From Alphaproteobacteria bacterium (GTDB lineage: Bacteria; Pseudomonadota; Alphaproteobacteria; Rs-D84): a stretch of 64,000 bases of DNA. Numbering within the stretch: the first letter of the stretch is position 1; each line of letters opens with the position of its first letter. The notes below the pieces were generated by a model. The model did not search any database, was not told the DNA's origin, and worked only from the letters and a program-made list of their open reading frames with translations. Of this stretch, positions 1 through 9,776 are shown one piece after another. The stretch is taken from positions 109,449 to 173,448 of the forward strand of contig JAFVOS010000011.1 of the NCBI GenBank assembly GCA_017505705.1. Direction: 5' to 3'. Position numbers and translations under genes: made by a program.

Positions 1-344
1 GCACGACGTGAAAACTCACCTGGTGTTGCCATACGCATATTTAACGACGACAAATATTCAAACACCGCATTAATAACCGCTGGCGCACCATGTGTGTGTA
101 ATTCAATTACATCTTCGCCGGTAAAACTGTGTGGGGCCGGAAAATAAATTGCCAAACATTGGTCAATTAAATCACCCCCATTATCACACAGGTTTGTAAA
201 ATATGCGTGGCGTGGTTTAATGTCCGTTTTATTCACAAATCGTGCAAACACATCCCCCAATTTTTCACCCGATATGCGTATAACCGCAACACCAGATTTC
301 CCATGCCCACTGGATAATGCAAAGATTGTATCACCGTTATTCAT
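1..344 (-). CDS. mnmE: tRNA uridine-5-carboxymethylaminomethyl modification GTPase MnmE, N-terminal part (runs off left edge)
   Basis: The gene starts at the ATG at 344 and continues past base 1, so only about 114 N-terminal residues are visible. They begin MNNGDTIFALSSGHGKSGVA and contain the MnmE tetrahydrofolate-binding N-domain signatures VIRISG, FTGEDVIELHTHG and ATPGEFSRRA. MnmE works with MnmG to modify the wobble uridine of several tRNAs. The start lies 4 bases after the ruvA stop codon, and a Shine-Dalgarno-like AAAGGA overlaps the ruvA end, so the two are probably co-transcribed. The GTPase domain is outside the window. Confidence 0.93.
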   Translation of the reverse strand, partial: MNNGDTIFALSSGHGKSGVAVIRISGEKLGDVFARFVNKTDIKPRHAYFTNLCDNGGDLIDQCLAIYFPAPHSFTGEDVIELHTHGAPAVINAVFEYLSSLNMRMATPGEFSRR

Positions 345-347
345 CAA

Positions 348-938
348 TCATTTTCCTTTGCTAATCTCTTTTAACGCCATAGGGACCAATGCCGACACAT
401 CTGCAGCTGGATTGGCGGCAACTAGATTTTGTGCCATTTCCAAGATGTCCAGACGGCGATACCCCAGTGCCTCAAGCGCCATCAATAAATCCGGCAATGC
501 AGCGCCTGCGCCCGCCGTATCCGCATCCGGCGCAAACAGGTTTGCCGACACACCTCCAACCTTATTCTTTAATTCAACAATAATTTTTTCGGCGACCTTT
601 TTGCCAACACCTGGGGCGGTGGCAATTGTTTTTGCGTCCCCCGTTGCGATGGCCGACATTAACATATCTGTATTGATTGTCCCCAGAATTGCCATTGCAA
701 CTTTAGGTCCGACGCCCGACACACCAGTCAGCATATTAAATAAATTTTGTGCAATTAATGTTGTAAAACCAAACAATCGAATTGAATCTTCACGCACAAC
801 TGTTTCAATCCACAATTCAACAGTCGATTTATGGCTTAGATATTCTGCCGTATACACCTTGTACCCGACGCCATGCGTCAATAAAATCACAAATCCATCA
901 CCAATATAGTCAACTATGCCTTGCAATTTGCCAATCAT
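348..938 (-). CDS. ruvA: Holliday junction DNA helicase subunit RuvA
   Basis: 196 residues, close to the usual RuvA length. RuvA binds Holliday junctions as a tetramer and loads the RuvB motor for branch migration. The N-terminal OB domain begins MIGKLQGIVDYIGDGFVIL. Two helix-hairpin-helix motifs follow: LTGVSGVGPKVAMAIL near residue 71 and IATAPGVGKKVAEKII near residue 106. The short C-terminal domain III, which contacts RuvB, ends LVPMALKEISKGK. It is followed closely by mnmE on the same strand. RuvB and RuvC are not in the window. Confidence 0.95.
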   Translation of the reverse strand: MIGKLQGIVDYIGDGFVILLTHGVGYKVYTAEYLSHKSTVELWIETVVREDSIRLFGFTTLIAQNLFNMLTGVSGVGPKVAMAILGTINTDMLMSAIATGDAKTIATAPGVGKKVAEKIIVELKNKVGGVSANLFAPDADTAGAGAALPDLLMALEALGYRRLDILEMAQNLVAANPAADVSALVPMALKEISKGK

Positions 939-989
939 CTGTTATCCTTTTGGGGTAATTTTAATCTAATTAAATAAAAAGGTCAAATT

Positions 990-1706
990 ATGAGTGGACA
1001 CAGTAAATGGCATAATATTCAACACAAGAAAGGCGCAGCCGACGCCGCACGCAGTGGATTGTTTACAAAATTGGCACGTGAAATCACAATGGCGGCGAAA
1101 CTGGGCGATAAAAACCCAGACAACAACCCACGTTTGCGCTTGGCTATTTTGACAGCCCGTAAAAATTCAATGCCAAACGACAACATAAAACGTGCAATCG
1201 ACAAGGCATCAGGTGCAAACACTGAAAATTACGAATCCGTTCGCTACGAAGGATACGGCCCAGGCGCAGTACCTGTTATTGTTGAAGCCTTGACCGACAA
1301 TCCACGCCGGACTGTTCCAGAAATCCGCAATATTTTTGCAAAAAATGGTGGCAACATGGGCGAAGAAGGCAGCGTCGTATTTATGTTCACACGTGCTGGT
1401 CAAATCATGTACCCTGCATCAATCGGCAAAACCGAAGATGAAATGATGGAAATCATCATGGATGCAAATGCCGACAACCTGGAAACAAGTGAAGAAGGTT
1501 TTATCATCACCACAAAACCAGAAGATTTTATCACTGCCCAGAAATTTTTAGCAGACAAACTTGGTGAACCGGAACAGGCTGAATTGACATGGATTCCAAA
1601 CATGCCAATGGATTTGGATGACGAAGCATATGCAAAAATCGAAAAACTGGTTGATGCGTTGGATGCGAATGACGACGTACAAAAGGTTTTCACCGCCGCC
1701 GCATAA
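990..1706 (+). CDS. yebC: YebC/PmpR family protein (TACO1 family)
   Basis: 238 residues. The N-terminus MSGHSKWHNIQHKKGAADA and the phrases GGNMGEEGSVVFMF and NADNLETSEEGF are typical of the YebC/TACO1 family, described as transcriptional regulators or ribosome-associated factors that help translate difficult motifs. AAAGG lies 9 bases before the ATG. The gene is divergent from ruvA, with about 50 bases between the two starts. A strong bidirectional hairpin terminator follows and is shared with the convergent nuclease gene. Confidence 0.94.
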   Translation: MSGHSKWHNIQHKKGAADAARSGLFTKLAREITMAAKLGDKNPDNNPRLRLAILTARKNSMPNDNIKRAIDKASGANTENYESVRYEGYGPGAVPVIVEALTDNPRRTVPEIRNIFAKNGGNMGEEGSVVFMFTRAGQIMYPASIGKTEDEMMEIIMDANADNLETSEEGFIITTKPEDFITAQKFLADKLGEPEQAELTWIPNMPMDLDDEAYAKIEKLVDALDANDDVQKVFTAAA

Positions 1707-1721
1707 CTAATAAAAGCAACA

Positions 1722-1746
1722 AAAAATCCCCACTTTGGGGATTTTT
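1722..1746. terminator. Bidirectional intrinsic terminator between yebC and the ExoIII-type gene
   Basis: Perfect stem AATCCCC-ACTTT-GGGGATT with an A-run on one side and a T-run on the other, between convergent genes, so it can act on both strands. Confidence 0.9.
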
Positions 1747-2515
1747 ATTTTAACGACAACACCAAACCACAATGATCTGTTGGCTTTTCTGCCAATCTTG
1801 GTTCCATATCTACTTCACAAAACTTTACCATTTCCATTGCTGTTTTATTGCACAAGAAATAATCCAAACGCAATCCCTGCCTATTACCAACTGTATCACG
1901 TCCACGATATCCATACCATGTATAATCTATTTCATCTGGGTGCAATGCACGCCATGCGTCCACCCACCCCATATCCAGCCAACGTTGCATTATCTCGCGC
2001 GCTTGTGGTGCTGCGATTGCAATCCCCTCATAGTTTTTAGGCTTCCAAATATCTCTATCTTCTATTGCGACATTAAAATCCCCACCGATAATAACAGCCT
2101 CTTGTGAATTTACATATTGCGATATATATTCTGTGAATGCATTCATCCATTCCAATTTATACGGAAACTTTGGCGACATAACCGTATCACCATTTGGCAT
2201 ATACACATTAATTATACGCACATGCCCATCAATCACACATTCAATAAAACGTGCATTAACATCTGGATAATTTGGCATACCGCAAACAACGTCTTCTATT
2301 GAATACCTAGAAAACACCGCAACCCCATTCCAAGACTTTTGTCCGAACACCTTGATATTATAACCAAATTCATCAAACAGATTATATGGGAATGCTGCAT
2401 TCTCAACCTTCAGTTCTTGAACCATAATAACATCATATTCCCCTGCCCTTAAAATATCGATAAAACTCTGCGCATGCGCACGAATACTGTTTATATTTAA
2501 TGTAAGTATTTTCAT
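1745..2515 (-). CDS. xth: Exodeoxyribonuclease III-type AP endonuclease/3'-5' exonuclease
   Basis: 256 residues from the ATG at 2515 (MKILTLNINSIRAH). This start is chosen because AAAGGTAGGA sits just upstream; the open frame continues another 121 codons, but those overlap the divergent acyl-CoA ligase and are not believable. Endonuclease/exonuclease/phosphatase fold motifs are present in order: LNINSIR, VQELKVE (metal-binding Glu), VYMPNGD, GGDFNVA, LRLDYFLC and TDHCGLV (catalytic Asp-His). The enzyme cuts DNA 5' of abasic sites in base excision repair. It is a general family member; the exact xthA orthology was not tested. Confidence 0.93.
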   Translation of the reverse strand: MKILTLNINSIRAHAQSFIDILRAGEYDVIMVQELKVENAAFPYNLFDEFGYNIKVFGQKSWNGVAVFSRYSIEDVVCGMPNYPDVNARFIECVIDGHVRIINVYMPNGDTVMSPKFPYKLEWMNAFTEYISQYVNSQEAVIIGGDFNVAIEDRDIWKPKNYEGIAIAAPQAREIMQRWLDMGWVDAWRALHPDEIDYTWYGYRGRDTVGNRQGLRLDYFLCNKTAMEMVKFCEVDMEPRLAEKPTDHCGLVLSLK

Positions 2516-2585
2516 ATTTGATTTCCTACCTTTCTTAGGTATAATAACGTCAGTCCAATATAAAAACAACAAGGAATTTTTTAAC

Positions 2586-4166
2586 ATGAATATGTATAAA
2601 TTACTGGAACAAACGGCATCTAAGTACCCAGACAATTTATATCTGGTACGTGAAAACGTTACATACAAAGACTTTATAAATTTGGTTAAGGCACGTGCTG
2701 CATCCCTGGACAAAGCGGGCATAAAAAAGGGCGATATTGTTGGTATCTTGTCACACAATATTCCTGAATTCCCAACAACAATGTTCGCATTGTGGTATCT
2801 GGGTGCAACCGTATTGTTGCTGGACACAAACCTGACACCATTTGAATATGACAACATGGCAGAAATCACAAAATGCAAAATGGTTTGTGCAGAAAAGTCT
2901 TTTGTTTATAAAACAGATAAATTTAAATTTTATGACATTACAAAAAAAGATGGCAAGGCAAATCCAGATTTAAAACCAGCTTCTGTTGAAACACTGGATG
3001 TTGCAACAATGTCATTTACATCTGGCTCAACCGGCACCCCAAAGGTTGTACCATTAACACACTTTAACCTGACAGAATGTGCCAATTCACTGGAAGACAT
3101 GGCAAATTGGTTCAAACCGGGTGATTATCTGTATGGATTTTTGCCAATGTACCACGTATTTGGTTTTGCTGTTGAAGTCTTGGCCACACTACATTTTGGT
3201 GCTGGCGTTATTTTACAACCAACTGTTAACCCAAAAGAAATCATGGCAGATTTCAAAAAATTCCGTCCCCAGGTTATTCCTGCGGTTCCACGTTTGTGGG
3301 AAGTATTCCGTAACAAAATCATTGATAATGTAAAAGCCCAGAAAAAATGGTGGCTGGTATCATTTATTTTGAAATACGGTAAAACAATGGAAAAAATTGG
3401 TTTGGGTGCCCTTGTGCGCAAGGTGCAAAAGCCAATACTGGATGTATTTGGTGGGCGTGCACGTCTGCTGGTTGCTGGTGGTGCCGCAACCAAGCCAGAG
3501 GTTGAAACATTCTATGAACGCCTTGGCTTAACATTCATCCAGGGTTATGGATTGACAGAAACAGTTGGTCCAATCTGTATTTCCAAACCAACCAAGAAAC
3601 GTTTTCCATTTGCATTTGGTGGTCCAACATCAAACAACGAATGTGAAATTCGTGACAAAAACGAAGAAGGCGTTGGCGTATTGTGGGTACGTGGCCACCA
3701 GGTTTTTGGTGGATACATGAACAACCCCGGTGTTAACGCCGAAGTTTTTGATGATCGTGGATTCTTTAATACAGGCGACATGGTATCAATGGATAAAAAC
3801 GGTGAATTGCACTTTGCTGGACGCAAGAAACAAGTCATTGTTTTAGACAGCGGTAAAAATGTTTATCCAGACGAACTGGAAGGAATGTTTATCACAATCC
3901 CAGGCGTCAAAAACGTTGCCGTCTTTGAACACAAGGTCAAAGATAAAACCGTCACATACGCTGTATTCAGTGTCGAACCAAATATGACAATGGAACAACT
4001 GGCTGCGGCTGTATCTGCTGCAAACAAAAAAGTTGCCAGCTATAAATGGGTGACCCATTTTGCAATGACAACCGAAGATTTACCATTAACCAGCACACAA
4101 AAGGTAAAACACCACGTTGTGCGTCAAAACTTGATTGATGGCAAATATCCAGATAGACATGAATAA
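2586..4166 (+). CDS. AMP-dependent acyl-CoA synthetase/ligase
   Basis: 526 residues of the ANL (adenylate-forming) superfamily. The P-loop-like motif MSFTSGSTGTPKVVPLTH is near residue 140, the acyl-adenylate motif QGYGLTETVGP near residue 320, and the hinge region FNTGDMVSMDKNGELHFAGRKK followed by VYPDELE near residues 395-430. It lacks the long-chain FadD insertions in part but has MYHVFGF, typical of long-chain fatty-acid CoA ligases. Predicted reaction: fatty acid + ATP + CoA to acyl-CoA + AMP + PPi. A GC-rich hairpin terminator follows immediately. Substrate chain length cannot be read from the sequence. Confidence 0.88.
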   Translation: MNMYKLLEQTASKYPDNLYLVRENVTYKDFINLVKARAASLDKAGIKKGDIVGILSHNIPEFPTTMFALWYLGATVLLLDTNLTPFEYDNMAEITKCKMVCAEKSFVYKTDKFKFYDITKKDGKANPDLKPASVETLDVATMSFTSGSTGTPKVVPLTHFNLTECANSLEDMANWFKPGDYLYGFLPMYHVFGFAVEVLATLHFGAGVILQPTVNPKEIMADFKKFRPQVIPAVPRLWEVFRNKIIDNVKAQKKWWLVSFILKYGKTMEKIGLGALVRKVQKPILDVFGGRARLLVAGGAATKPEVETFYERLGLTFIQGYGLTETVGPICISKPTKKRFPFAFGGPTSNNECEIRDKNEEGVGVLWVRGHQVFGGYMNNPGVNAEVFDDRGFFNTGDMVSMDKNGELHFAGRKKQVIVLDSGKNVYPDELEGMFITIPGVKNVAVFEHKVKDKTVTYAVFSVEPNMTMEQLAAAVSAANKKVASYKWVTHFAMTTEDLPLTSTQKVKHHVVRQNLIDGKYPDRHE

Positions 4167-4168
4167 AA

Positions 4169-4194
4169 AAAATCCCCCGGTTGGGGGATTTTTT
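4169..4194. terminator. Bidirectional intrinsic terminator after the acyl-CoA ligase and addB
   Basis: Stem AATCCCCC-GGTT-GGGGGATT flanked by A and T runs, between convergent genes. Confidence 0.9.
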
Positions 4195-6721
4195 AATCTT
4201 TCACACGTGCCAAATCATCATATTGTTTGTATTTATCATCACCTGTTTCACGATATTCATACGCAGCACCCCCAGCAGTATATATATTAAATAATTCTGT
4301 TATTTTTGAAATCGATGCATCTATCATCATCTGTGTTGTTTCTGCATCATACACAATATTTTGCACTGCTCCATTTTTCATCTGCAAGAAAGACATGATT
4401 GGGGTTTTGCTCACACTAACATCTGGTGGCAAATCAAATCCACCTGATTGTAATATAAATGCTTCCATTGGCAATTGCGGCATATTCCCCTGACTTAGTT
4501 GGGACTTATTTGGCGGTGTACCTGTTTTAAAATCCATAACGCCATCTGCCCAAACCATATCTGCACGTGCCCGAACAACACGTCCAGACTTTCCAATTGG
4601 AATTTTTATTCGACCATTGATTTCATGATATCTTTCTGGAATCTGTCCTAAAACATTTGCGACGACTGGCGCAATTTCCATAAAACGCTTGTGCCAAAAG
4701 TGGAACAATGCCCCACCTGTCCCCAATATTTCACGTGCCCGCATATCCATCTGTGCGACCAATACATCTGGCCGTAAATCAGTTGCTTTTTCTATTACAT
4801 CATGAACCAGATTTCCAAACGCCCTTGCGTCCACAGGCGCCCACCAATCATCTTTGACGCGCAATTTCAAAATATGCTTAACATAGAAAGAAAATGGGTT
4901 ATGTATCAAGTGTTCCAGTTCTGTGACATAAACATCGCTCCAATCTGGTCCCGCAACCGGCGCAGAATAATCCAAACCATTTGGTGCTAACTTATCCTGT
5001 TGTGCCACACTGTTATTTATAATTTTCCCCTGATCCACATCAAACTTTCCACGACGTGCAATCACACGTGATAAAAATCTAGATTCTGTTGTCTGCACAC
5101 CACCAGACACACCACTGCGTAACCAATACACTTCTTTACCACATGACAAATTCATAAAATCCAACGCCTGCAAAGACACTTTTCTGTTTGCAGACGGCAA
5201 TCCAATTTGCTGTGCTATTTTACGTGGCAACCATGCGTTTTCATATCCACGTGATGGAAACATTCCATCATTCAAGCCTGTTAAAATTACCACATCTGCT
5301 GTTTGCATACGAGACTCGATTGTACCAATCACAGAAACACACGCATCTGCACGTGGTATATTTCGCACAGACACACCACCCAAAACATCTGATATAAATG
5401 CACGTGCATCACGTAAATTTAATTCTATACCCACATTGTTTAAGACATTCGATAAATCTCTAATTGCCCCCCACACCTGGACAGCACTGTCATCTGTCGC
5501 ATCAAATTGTGGCGCAAAAACATCACGATATTTATTTACAATATCTGCAATTGTATCAAATAAATCTTTATTATTATTTGCATATATCTTATCAAAAGTA
5601 TCTGTCCCAGAATCTATCCATTCATCCATCAGGTTTAATATTGCCCGTCCCGCTGGTGTTAACGCCCCTGACATGCCACCTGAAAAATCTGCCACAATTG
5701 CACGCTTTGCCATTGCCACTGCGATACGTTGGTTTGCGGCTGCATCTGGTGTTATAACCAAAACTGACTTATTTTGCCCAATTGCATCCGCAGCAATTTC
5801 AGCAACCGCACAAGATTCGATTGCTTCTGTTTTACATTCAACCAGATGACAGTGGGATAAATCTTTATTACCACTATATTCATCTGTTTCATTTCCAAAA
5901 CAATAATTCAAAAAATCAATTGCACTGTTTCCTACATCAATCTTTTGAACATCAGATGCACTGCACCCAATACGTTTTAAAAATTTAAACTCAGAATTAT
6001 ATGGATTTGTGTCCAATTCAAAATCAGATTCTTGTCCATCTATTTTTCCAGACAAAATAATACGACCATTGTCTGCATTTGCAACAGCCACCATTAAATC
6101 CGCAGTTGGCGGCACACTGGCGGTTGAACCACAAACAATAACCAGTTTATATTTATCTAAAATCCCTGTCCACGCACGAATATCTGCGTTTCTTTTTTGT
6201 ACTGATGTGACACGTCCGCTTCCAATTTCACCCATAACAGACGCCATTATATTCAGCATTTTTGCCTTGTCCTGGAAATGCGTTGCATATTTTTCATCAA
6301 CCAAATTCATCCAGTCTATATCTGTAGGCTTTACACCTTCGTTTTCCATATAGTCACACATACGAACCAAATCATGTGCAATCGGCAGTGCCGTTGATAA
6401 ATTTTTGATATTTGCATCTGCTGTTAACAGTCGTGCCGCCACCACTACACGTTCCAGATTTGAGACAACATCATTATCTGTCCCGTCACTGTCAGCCTCT
6501 ATTTCATCCACCCCTTCGCCCAGCGCAACCAAGTGTGGCAAAATCAACGCACGTCCCACCCGATTAACTAATGCCATTTCAACACTGCGCACAGCACGAC
6601 GACTGGGTAAAAATATCAACATATCTTGCAAATCTACCCCAGACGAATCCATCAACCACATCAGTGCATCTGTCATTCTGGCTGGATTTGTTGCATAAAA
6701 AATATTTTTATTTAATGCCAA
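4193..6721 (-). CDS. addB: Double-strand break repair protein AddB (inactivated helicase plus PD-(D/E)XK nuclease)
   Basis: 842 residues, somewhat shorter than typical AddB. The N-terminus carries LIFLPSRRAVRSVEMALV; the C-terminal RecB-like nuclease is marked by AFGNLVHDVIEK and GVMDFKTGTP, with the catalytic Asp-x-Lys in DFK. AddB forms the AddAB helicase-nuclease that resects breaks for RecA. The only start that keeps the full N-terminus is TTG at 6721, with AAGG 8 bases upstream; the next ATG would remove 16 residues. It overlaps the end of engB by 14 bases. AddA is not in the window. Confidence 0.87.
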   Translation of the reverse strand: MALNKNIFYATNPARMTDALMWLMDSSGVDLQDMLIFLPSRRAVRSVEMALVNRVGRALILPHLVALGEGVDEIEADSDGTDNDVVSNLERVVVAARLLTADANIKNLSTALPIAHDLVRMCDYMENEGVKPTDIDWMNLVDEKYATHFQDKAKMLNIMASVMGEIGSGRVTSVQKRNADIRAWTGILDKYKLVIVCGSTASVPPTADLMVAVANADNGRIILSGKIDGQESDFELDTNPYNSEFKFLKRIGCSASDVQKIDVGNSAIDFLNYCFGNETDEYSGNKDLSHCHLVECKTEAIESCAVAEIAADAIGQNKSVLVITPDAAANQRIAVAMAKRAIVADFSGGMSGALTPAGRAILNLMDEWIDSGTDTFDKIYANNNKDLFDTIADIVNKYRDVFAPQFDATDDSAVQVWGAIRDLSNVLNNVGIELNLRDARAFISDVLGGVSVRNIPRADACVSVIGTIESRMQTADVVILTGLNDGMFPSRGYENAWLPRKIAQQIGLPSANRKVSLQALDFMNLSCGKEVYWLRSGVSGGVQTTESRFLSRVIARRGKFDVDQGKIINNSVAQQDKLAPNGLDYSAPVAGPDWSDVYVTELEHLIHNPFSFYVKHILKLRVKDDWWAPVDARAFGNLVHDVIEKATDLRPDVLVAQMDMRAREILGTGGALFHFWHKRFMEIAPVVANVLGQIPERYHEINGRIKIPIGKSGRVVRARADMVWADGVMDFKTGTPPNKSQLSQGNMPQLPMEAFILQSGGFDLPPDVSVSKTPIMSFLQMKNGAVQNIVYDAETTQMMIDASISKITELFNIYTAGGAAYEYRETGDDKYKQYDDLARVKD

Positions 6722-7262
6722 GTATTTGCCTTATAGGTTCCAGACCTGTTTTCTTTTCTGCGGACGTTTCCAGAATTTCAGGAACCATTGCCCCATGATC
6801 TGTATGAGTTAACTTAATTTGTTGTGTTTCACGAACTTTTTTATCTTTTTTTGTATAAACGATTTGATATCCAATTGCATTTGCGTCACAAAAATCCATC
6901 AAATCCAAATCAGAATCCCGCACCCCAACACGAGAATCAATCAATATAAACAGCCTTTTTAGTTGCCGACGTGTTAACAAATATTCTTCCAATCTTTGCA
7001 ACCAGCGCATTGCATCAGCCTTTGACACCTTGGCATATCCATATCCTGGCAAATCAACAACCATGATTCTGTCATCTATATTAAACAAATTCAGACTTTG
7101 TGTTCGACCAGGTGTATTTGACGTACGTGCAATTGGCATTCCAACAATTGCATTTATCAACGATGATTTACCAACATTACTGCGCCCAATAAACGCATAT
7201 TCTGCAAACTGTGTGCGTGGCAAAGATTTCACTGTTTCAAAACTGCCGACAAACTTAATCAT
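6708..7262 (-). CDS. engB: Ribosome biogenesis GTP-binding protein EngB (YihA/YsxC)
   Basis: 184 residues from the ATG at 7262 (MIKFVGSFETVKSL), which overlaps the rsmI stop codon as ATGATTAA, suggesting translational coupling. GTPase motifs: G1 GRSNVGKSSL, G2 region with the threonines of SNTPGRTQS, G3 DLPGYG, G4 TKKD and G5 TSA. EngB is needed for 50S subunit assembly. The open frame extends 36 codons further upstream into rsmI, but those residues do not belong to the family. Confidence 0.95.
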   Translation of the reverse strand: MIKFVGSFETVKSLPRTQFAEYAFIGRSNVGKSSLINAIVGMPIARTSNTPGRTQSLNLFNIDDRIMVVDLPGYGYAKVSKADAMRWLQRLEEYLLTRRQLKRLFILIDSRVGVRDSDLDLMDFCDANAIGYQIVYTKKDKKVRETQQIKLTHTDHGAMVPEILETSAEKKTGLEPIRQILGIK

Positions 7263-8055
7263 TTGCCCCTCCCTGTTCCAGCAAACGTTTATATGCTTCC
7301 TTCTTAGATATTCCACTGCGTGCCGCCAACTGTGCTGCTGCACTTTTTGTACGTCCGCCAACAATATCATTTACAATATCTGAAATTTCACTATCTGTCA
7401 TTTTTTTATCTGGTGCCGGCTCCACAACAATGACAATTTCACCACGTGGCGGATCGATACGCATCAAATCAGCCGGATATCCAATTATTGTTTCTTCATG
7501 AATTTTTGTAATTTCACGCACGATTGCAATTCGACGTTCTGGCATAACACGTGCAAAATCCGCAATTGTTTTCATGATACGATTTGGACTCTCATAATAA
7601 ACAATCGTATGACGAATTTTATTATCATCACGCAATTTTTTTTCATCAAAAAAGCCACAGAATGTAAATCTGTCTGTTGGGAATCCAGACAATACCAGCG
7701 CACTGATTACTGCTGTTGGTCCTGGCACAACGAACACATCGACACCAGCCTCTCTTGCTGCACGCACAGCCCTGAACCCTGGATCACTAACCCCTGGCAT
7801 CCCAGCATCACTGACAATCGCAACAGATTTACCACCTTGAATTTTTTCGATTAAATCATCTACAACATCACGTTCATTATGCTCATGACACGATATACGC
7901 TGTGTTTTTATATCGAAATGCGATGCCAGTTTACCAAACACACGTGTATCTTCTGCAGCGACAACATCAACATTACGCAAAACATCTATTGCCCGCTGTG
8001 ACATATCCCCCAGATTTCCGATTGGTGTACCAACAATATAAAGCCCTGATTGCAT
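7255..8055 (-). CDS. rsmI: 16S rRNA (cytidine1402-2'-O)-methyltransferase RsmI
   Basis: 266 residues, close to the family length. The tetrapyrrole-methylase-like fold is shown by LYIVGTPIGNLGDMSQRAID at the N-terminus, AAEDTRVFGKL, SDAGMPGVSDPGF and VPGPTAVISALVLSGFP. The methyltransferase modifies C1402 in the decoding centre. The C-terminus (KSAAAQLAARSGISKKEAYK) is the usual helical tail. AAAGGA precedes the ATG. It heads an overlapping rsmI-engB-addB run and is divergent from the LppC-like gene. Confidence 0.95.
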   Translation of the reverse strand: MQSGLYIVGTPIGNLGDMSQRAIDVLRNVDVVAAEDTRVFGKLASHFDIKTQRISCHEHNERDVVDDLIEKIQGGKSVAIVSDAGMPGVSDPGFRAVRAAREAGVDVFVVPGPTAVISALVLSGFPTDRFTFCGFFDEKKLRDDNKIRHTIVYYESPNRIMKTIADFARVMPERRIAIVREITKIHEETIIGYPADLMRIDPPRGEIVIVVEPAPDKKMTDSEISDIVNDIVGGRTKSAAAQLAARSGISKKEAYKRLLEQGGAND

Positions 8056-8109
8056 TCAAAATCCTTTTATAGTAAAATGATACAAAATAAAATGGATTTT
8101 TCAATGTAT

Positions 8110-9711
8110 ATGAACAGATTTTTAAAGATTTTTAGTTTGATTTTAATTTTATCTGGCTGTGCCCCAACGGTACCAGATTCCACAGATTGGTTTGATGGAT
8201 ACGACGCATCAAATGTGGGCACCCCCACAACAATGCAATACGGCACCCCAGATGACGGTTATGGCACAACAACTGTTGACAATGAAACGCAACATCGTAT
8301 TGCGGTATTGCTGCCAACAAACGGCAAGAATGCCACCATTGGCAAAATAATCAGAACATCTGTTGAAACAGCGGTATTACAACAAAATCGTCCTAATTTA
8401 TCGGTATCATTTTTTGACACATCGGACAATCCATCCGATGCAATTGAGCACGCCTTGGCCACATCCCCAGAAATAATTATAGGCCCCGTTTTTGCAGATA
8501 ACGCCCGCCTTTTGCGCGACACAAAACCGTCATCGATTCCTGCACTGTCATTTACATCCGATGCAGCAGCGGTTGGAAACGGCCTTATGACAATGGCCCT
8601 GATGCCAACCAACAGTGTTGAAACCATAATTAACCAGATATCTGCGGACGGAAAAAAATCAGTTATCATAATTGCCCCAGACACAAATTCTGGTAAATTA
8701 ATGGCCACAACTGCAAAAAACGCCCTAGACGATAAAGAAATCAATTTAAATGGTGTATTTTACTATCAGGAAAACAATCCTGAATCTATCAAGGACACAT
8801 CAAAACAAGCATCTATGAATAACGCACGTGTCGCCGCTAATACACGTGCACGTGAAATATTGTCGGACATTCTTACAAACGAGGCACTAAACATACTGGA
8901 AAAATCCGATTTAACCATGCAATTGGAACAAATTTCTCGCACAGACACATTGGGCAACATTCCGTATGACGCAATATTATTCTTGGGCAACGCAGATGAC
9001 ACAACCAAACTAGCATCATTTTTACGCTATTATGGGGTCAGCACACGTGATGCTTCATACTATGGCTCAGCTTTATGGGATGGCACAAACATATCTTCTG
9101 ACATAACAATGTCTGGTGCAAAATATGCGACATTGCCCGCAATAAACGAAAATTTTGCAACACTGTATTCACAAATTTCTGGCATGCCACCATCACGCCT
9201 GGCCACAATTGGATATGATGCAACAAACATGGCAATTGGCATGATATATTCTGACAAATCAGATGCAGCATACCTGTTAGACCCCAGTGGATACATCGGC
9301 ACAGACGGCTTGTTCAGATTAAAACCAACGGGTGACAACGAACGTGCATTGCGCATTGTTCGCATAAACGGTGACGGCACAACCCAAACGCTAAAGAACG
9401 CCCCATCCAGTTTTATCACCCCAATATATACAATATCCAAACACAGCAACAAACCTGTCGATGCCATGGAATTACAAACCCCTGGTATAAACCCGAATAA
9501 ATACATCCAAATCCCGGAACGTTTTTCTGAAAAGTACAAATCAAAAACATACGGAACAAACATAACCCAACCTGTCACTGTTCAGCATTCTGATACAATA
9601 ACAGTTCTGCCCGAAGATGATCGTGACCCAGTAACAGTATCTGAATTTACACCTGTAAAACTAGAAACTGTTAATCGCTCATACATTGACGAAATCGAAA
9701 TTGAAGAATAA
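8110..9711 (+). CDS. LppC/LpoA-like periplasmic lipoprotein (penicillin-binding protein activator family)
   Basis: About 533 residues. The start at 8110 gives MNRFLKIFSLILILSGCAPT, a lipoprotein signal peptide with lipobox LSGC. In-frame ATGs at 8050 and 8092 exist, but the first would overlap the rsmI start and none has a clear Shine-Dalgarno. The middle has the periplasmic-binding-protein-like pattern of the LppC family: RIAVLLPTNGKNATIGKII, ATSPEIIIGPVFADNARLL and IATIGYDATNMAIGM. These proteins stimulate peptidoglycan synthases or bind ligands at the outer membrane. In alphaproteobacteria it often sits next to rsmI, as here. The acidic C-terminal tail after residue 450 is poorly conserved. 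Confidence 0.82.
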   Translation: MNRFLKIFSLILILSGCAPTVPDSTDWFDGYDASNVGTPTTMQYGTPDDGYGTTTVDNETQHRIAVLLPTNGKNATIGKIIRTSVETAVLQQNRPNLSVSFFDTSDNPSDAIEHALATSPEIIIGPVFADNARLLRDTKPSSIPALSFTSDAAAVGNGLMTMALMPTNSVETIINQISADGKKSVIIIAPDTNSGKLMATTAKNALDDKEINLNGVFYYQENNPESIKDTSKQASMNNARVAANTRAREILSDILTNEALNILEKSDLTMQLEQISRTDTLGNIPYDAILFLGNADDTTKLASFLRYYGVSTRDASYYGSALWDGTNISSDITMSGAKYATLPAINENFATLYSQISGMPPSRLATIGYDATNMAIGMIYSDKSDAAYLLDPSGYIGTDGLFRLKPTGDNERALRIVRINGDGTTQTLKNAPSSFITPIYTISKHSNKPVDAMELQTPGINPNKYIQIPERFSEKYKSKTYGTNITQPVTVQHSDTITVLPEDDRDPVTVSEFTPVKLETVNRSYIDEIEIEE

Positions 9712-9776
9712 TTATACAAAATGCGATTTTGTTCCTTTTGCCATACAGCTACATTCTGTTTTAGAATAAAATTGGC

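Noticed and set aside
220-909. Large plus-strand frame opposite ruvA and mnmE
   Set aside because: It is antisense to two well-recognised genes and its translation resembles no protein.
2516-2878. N-terminal 121-codon extension of the ExoIII-type gene
   Set aside because: It overlaps the divergent acyl-CoA ligase start, has no family similarity, and the internal ATG at 2515 has a good ribosome binding site.
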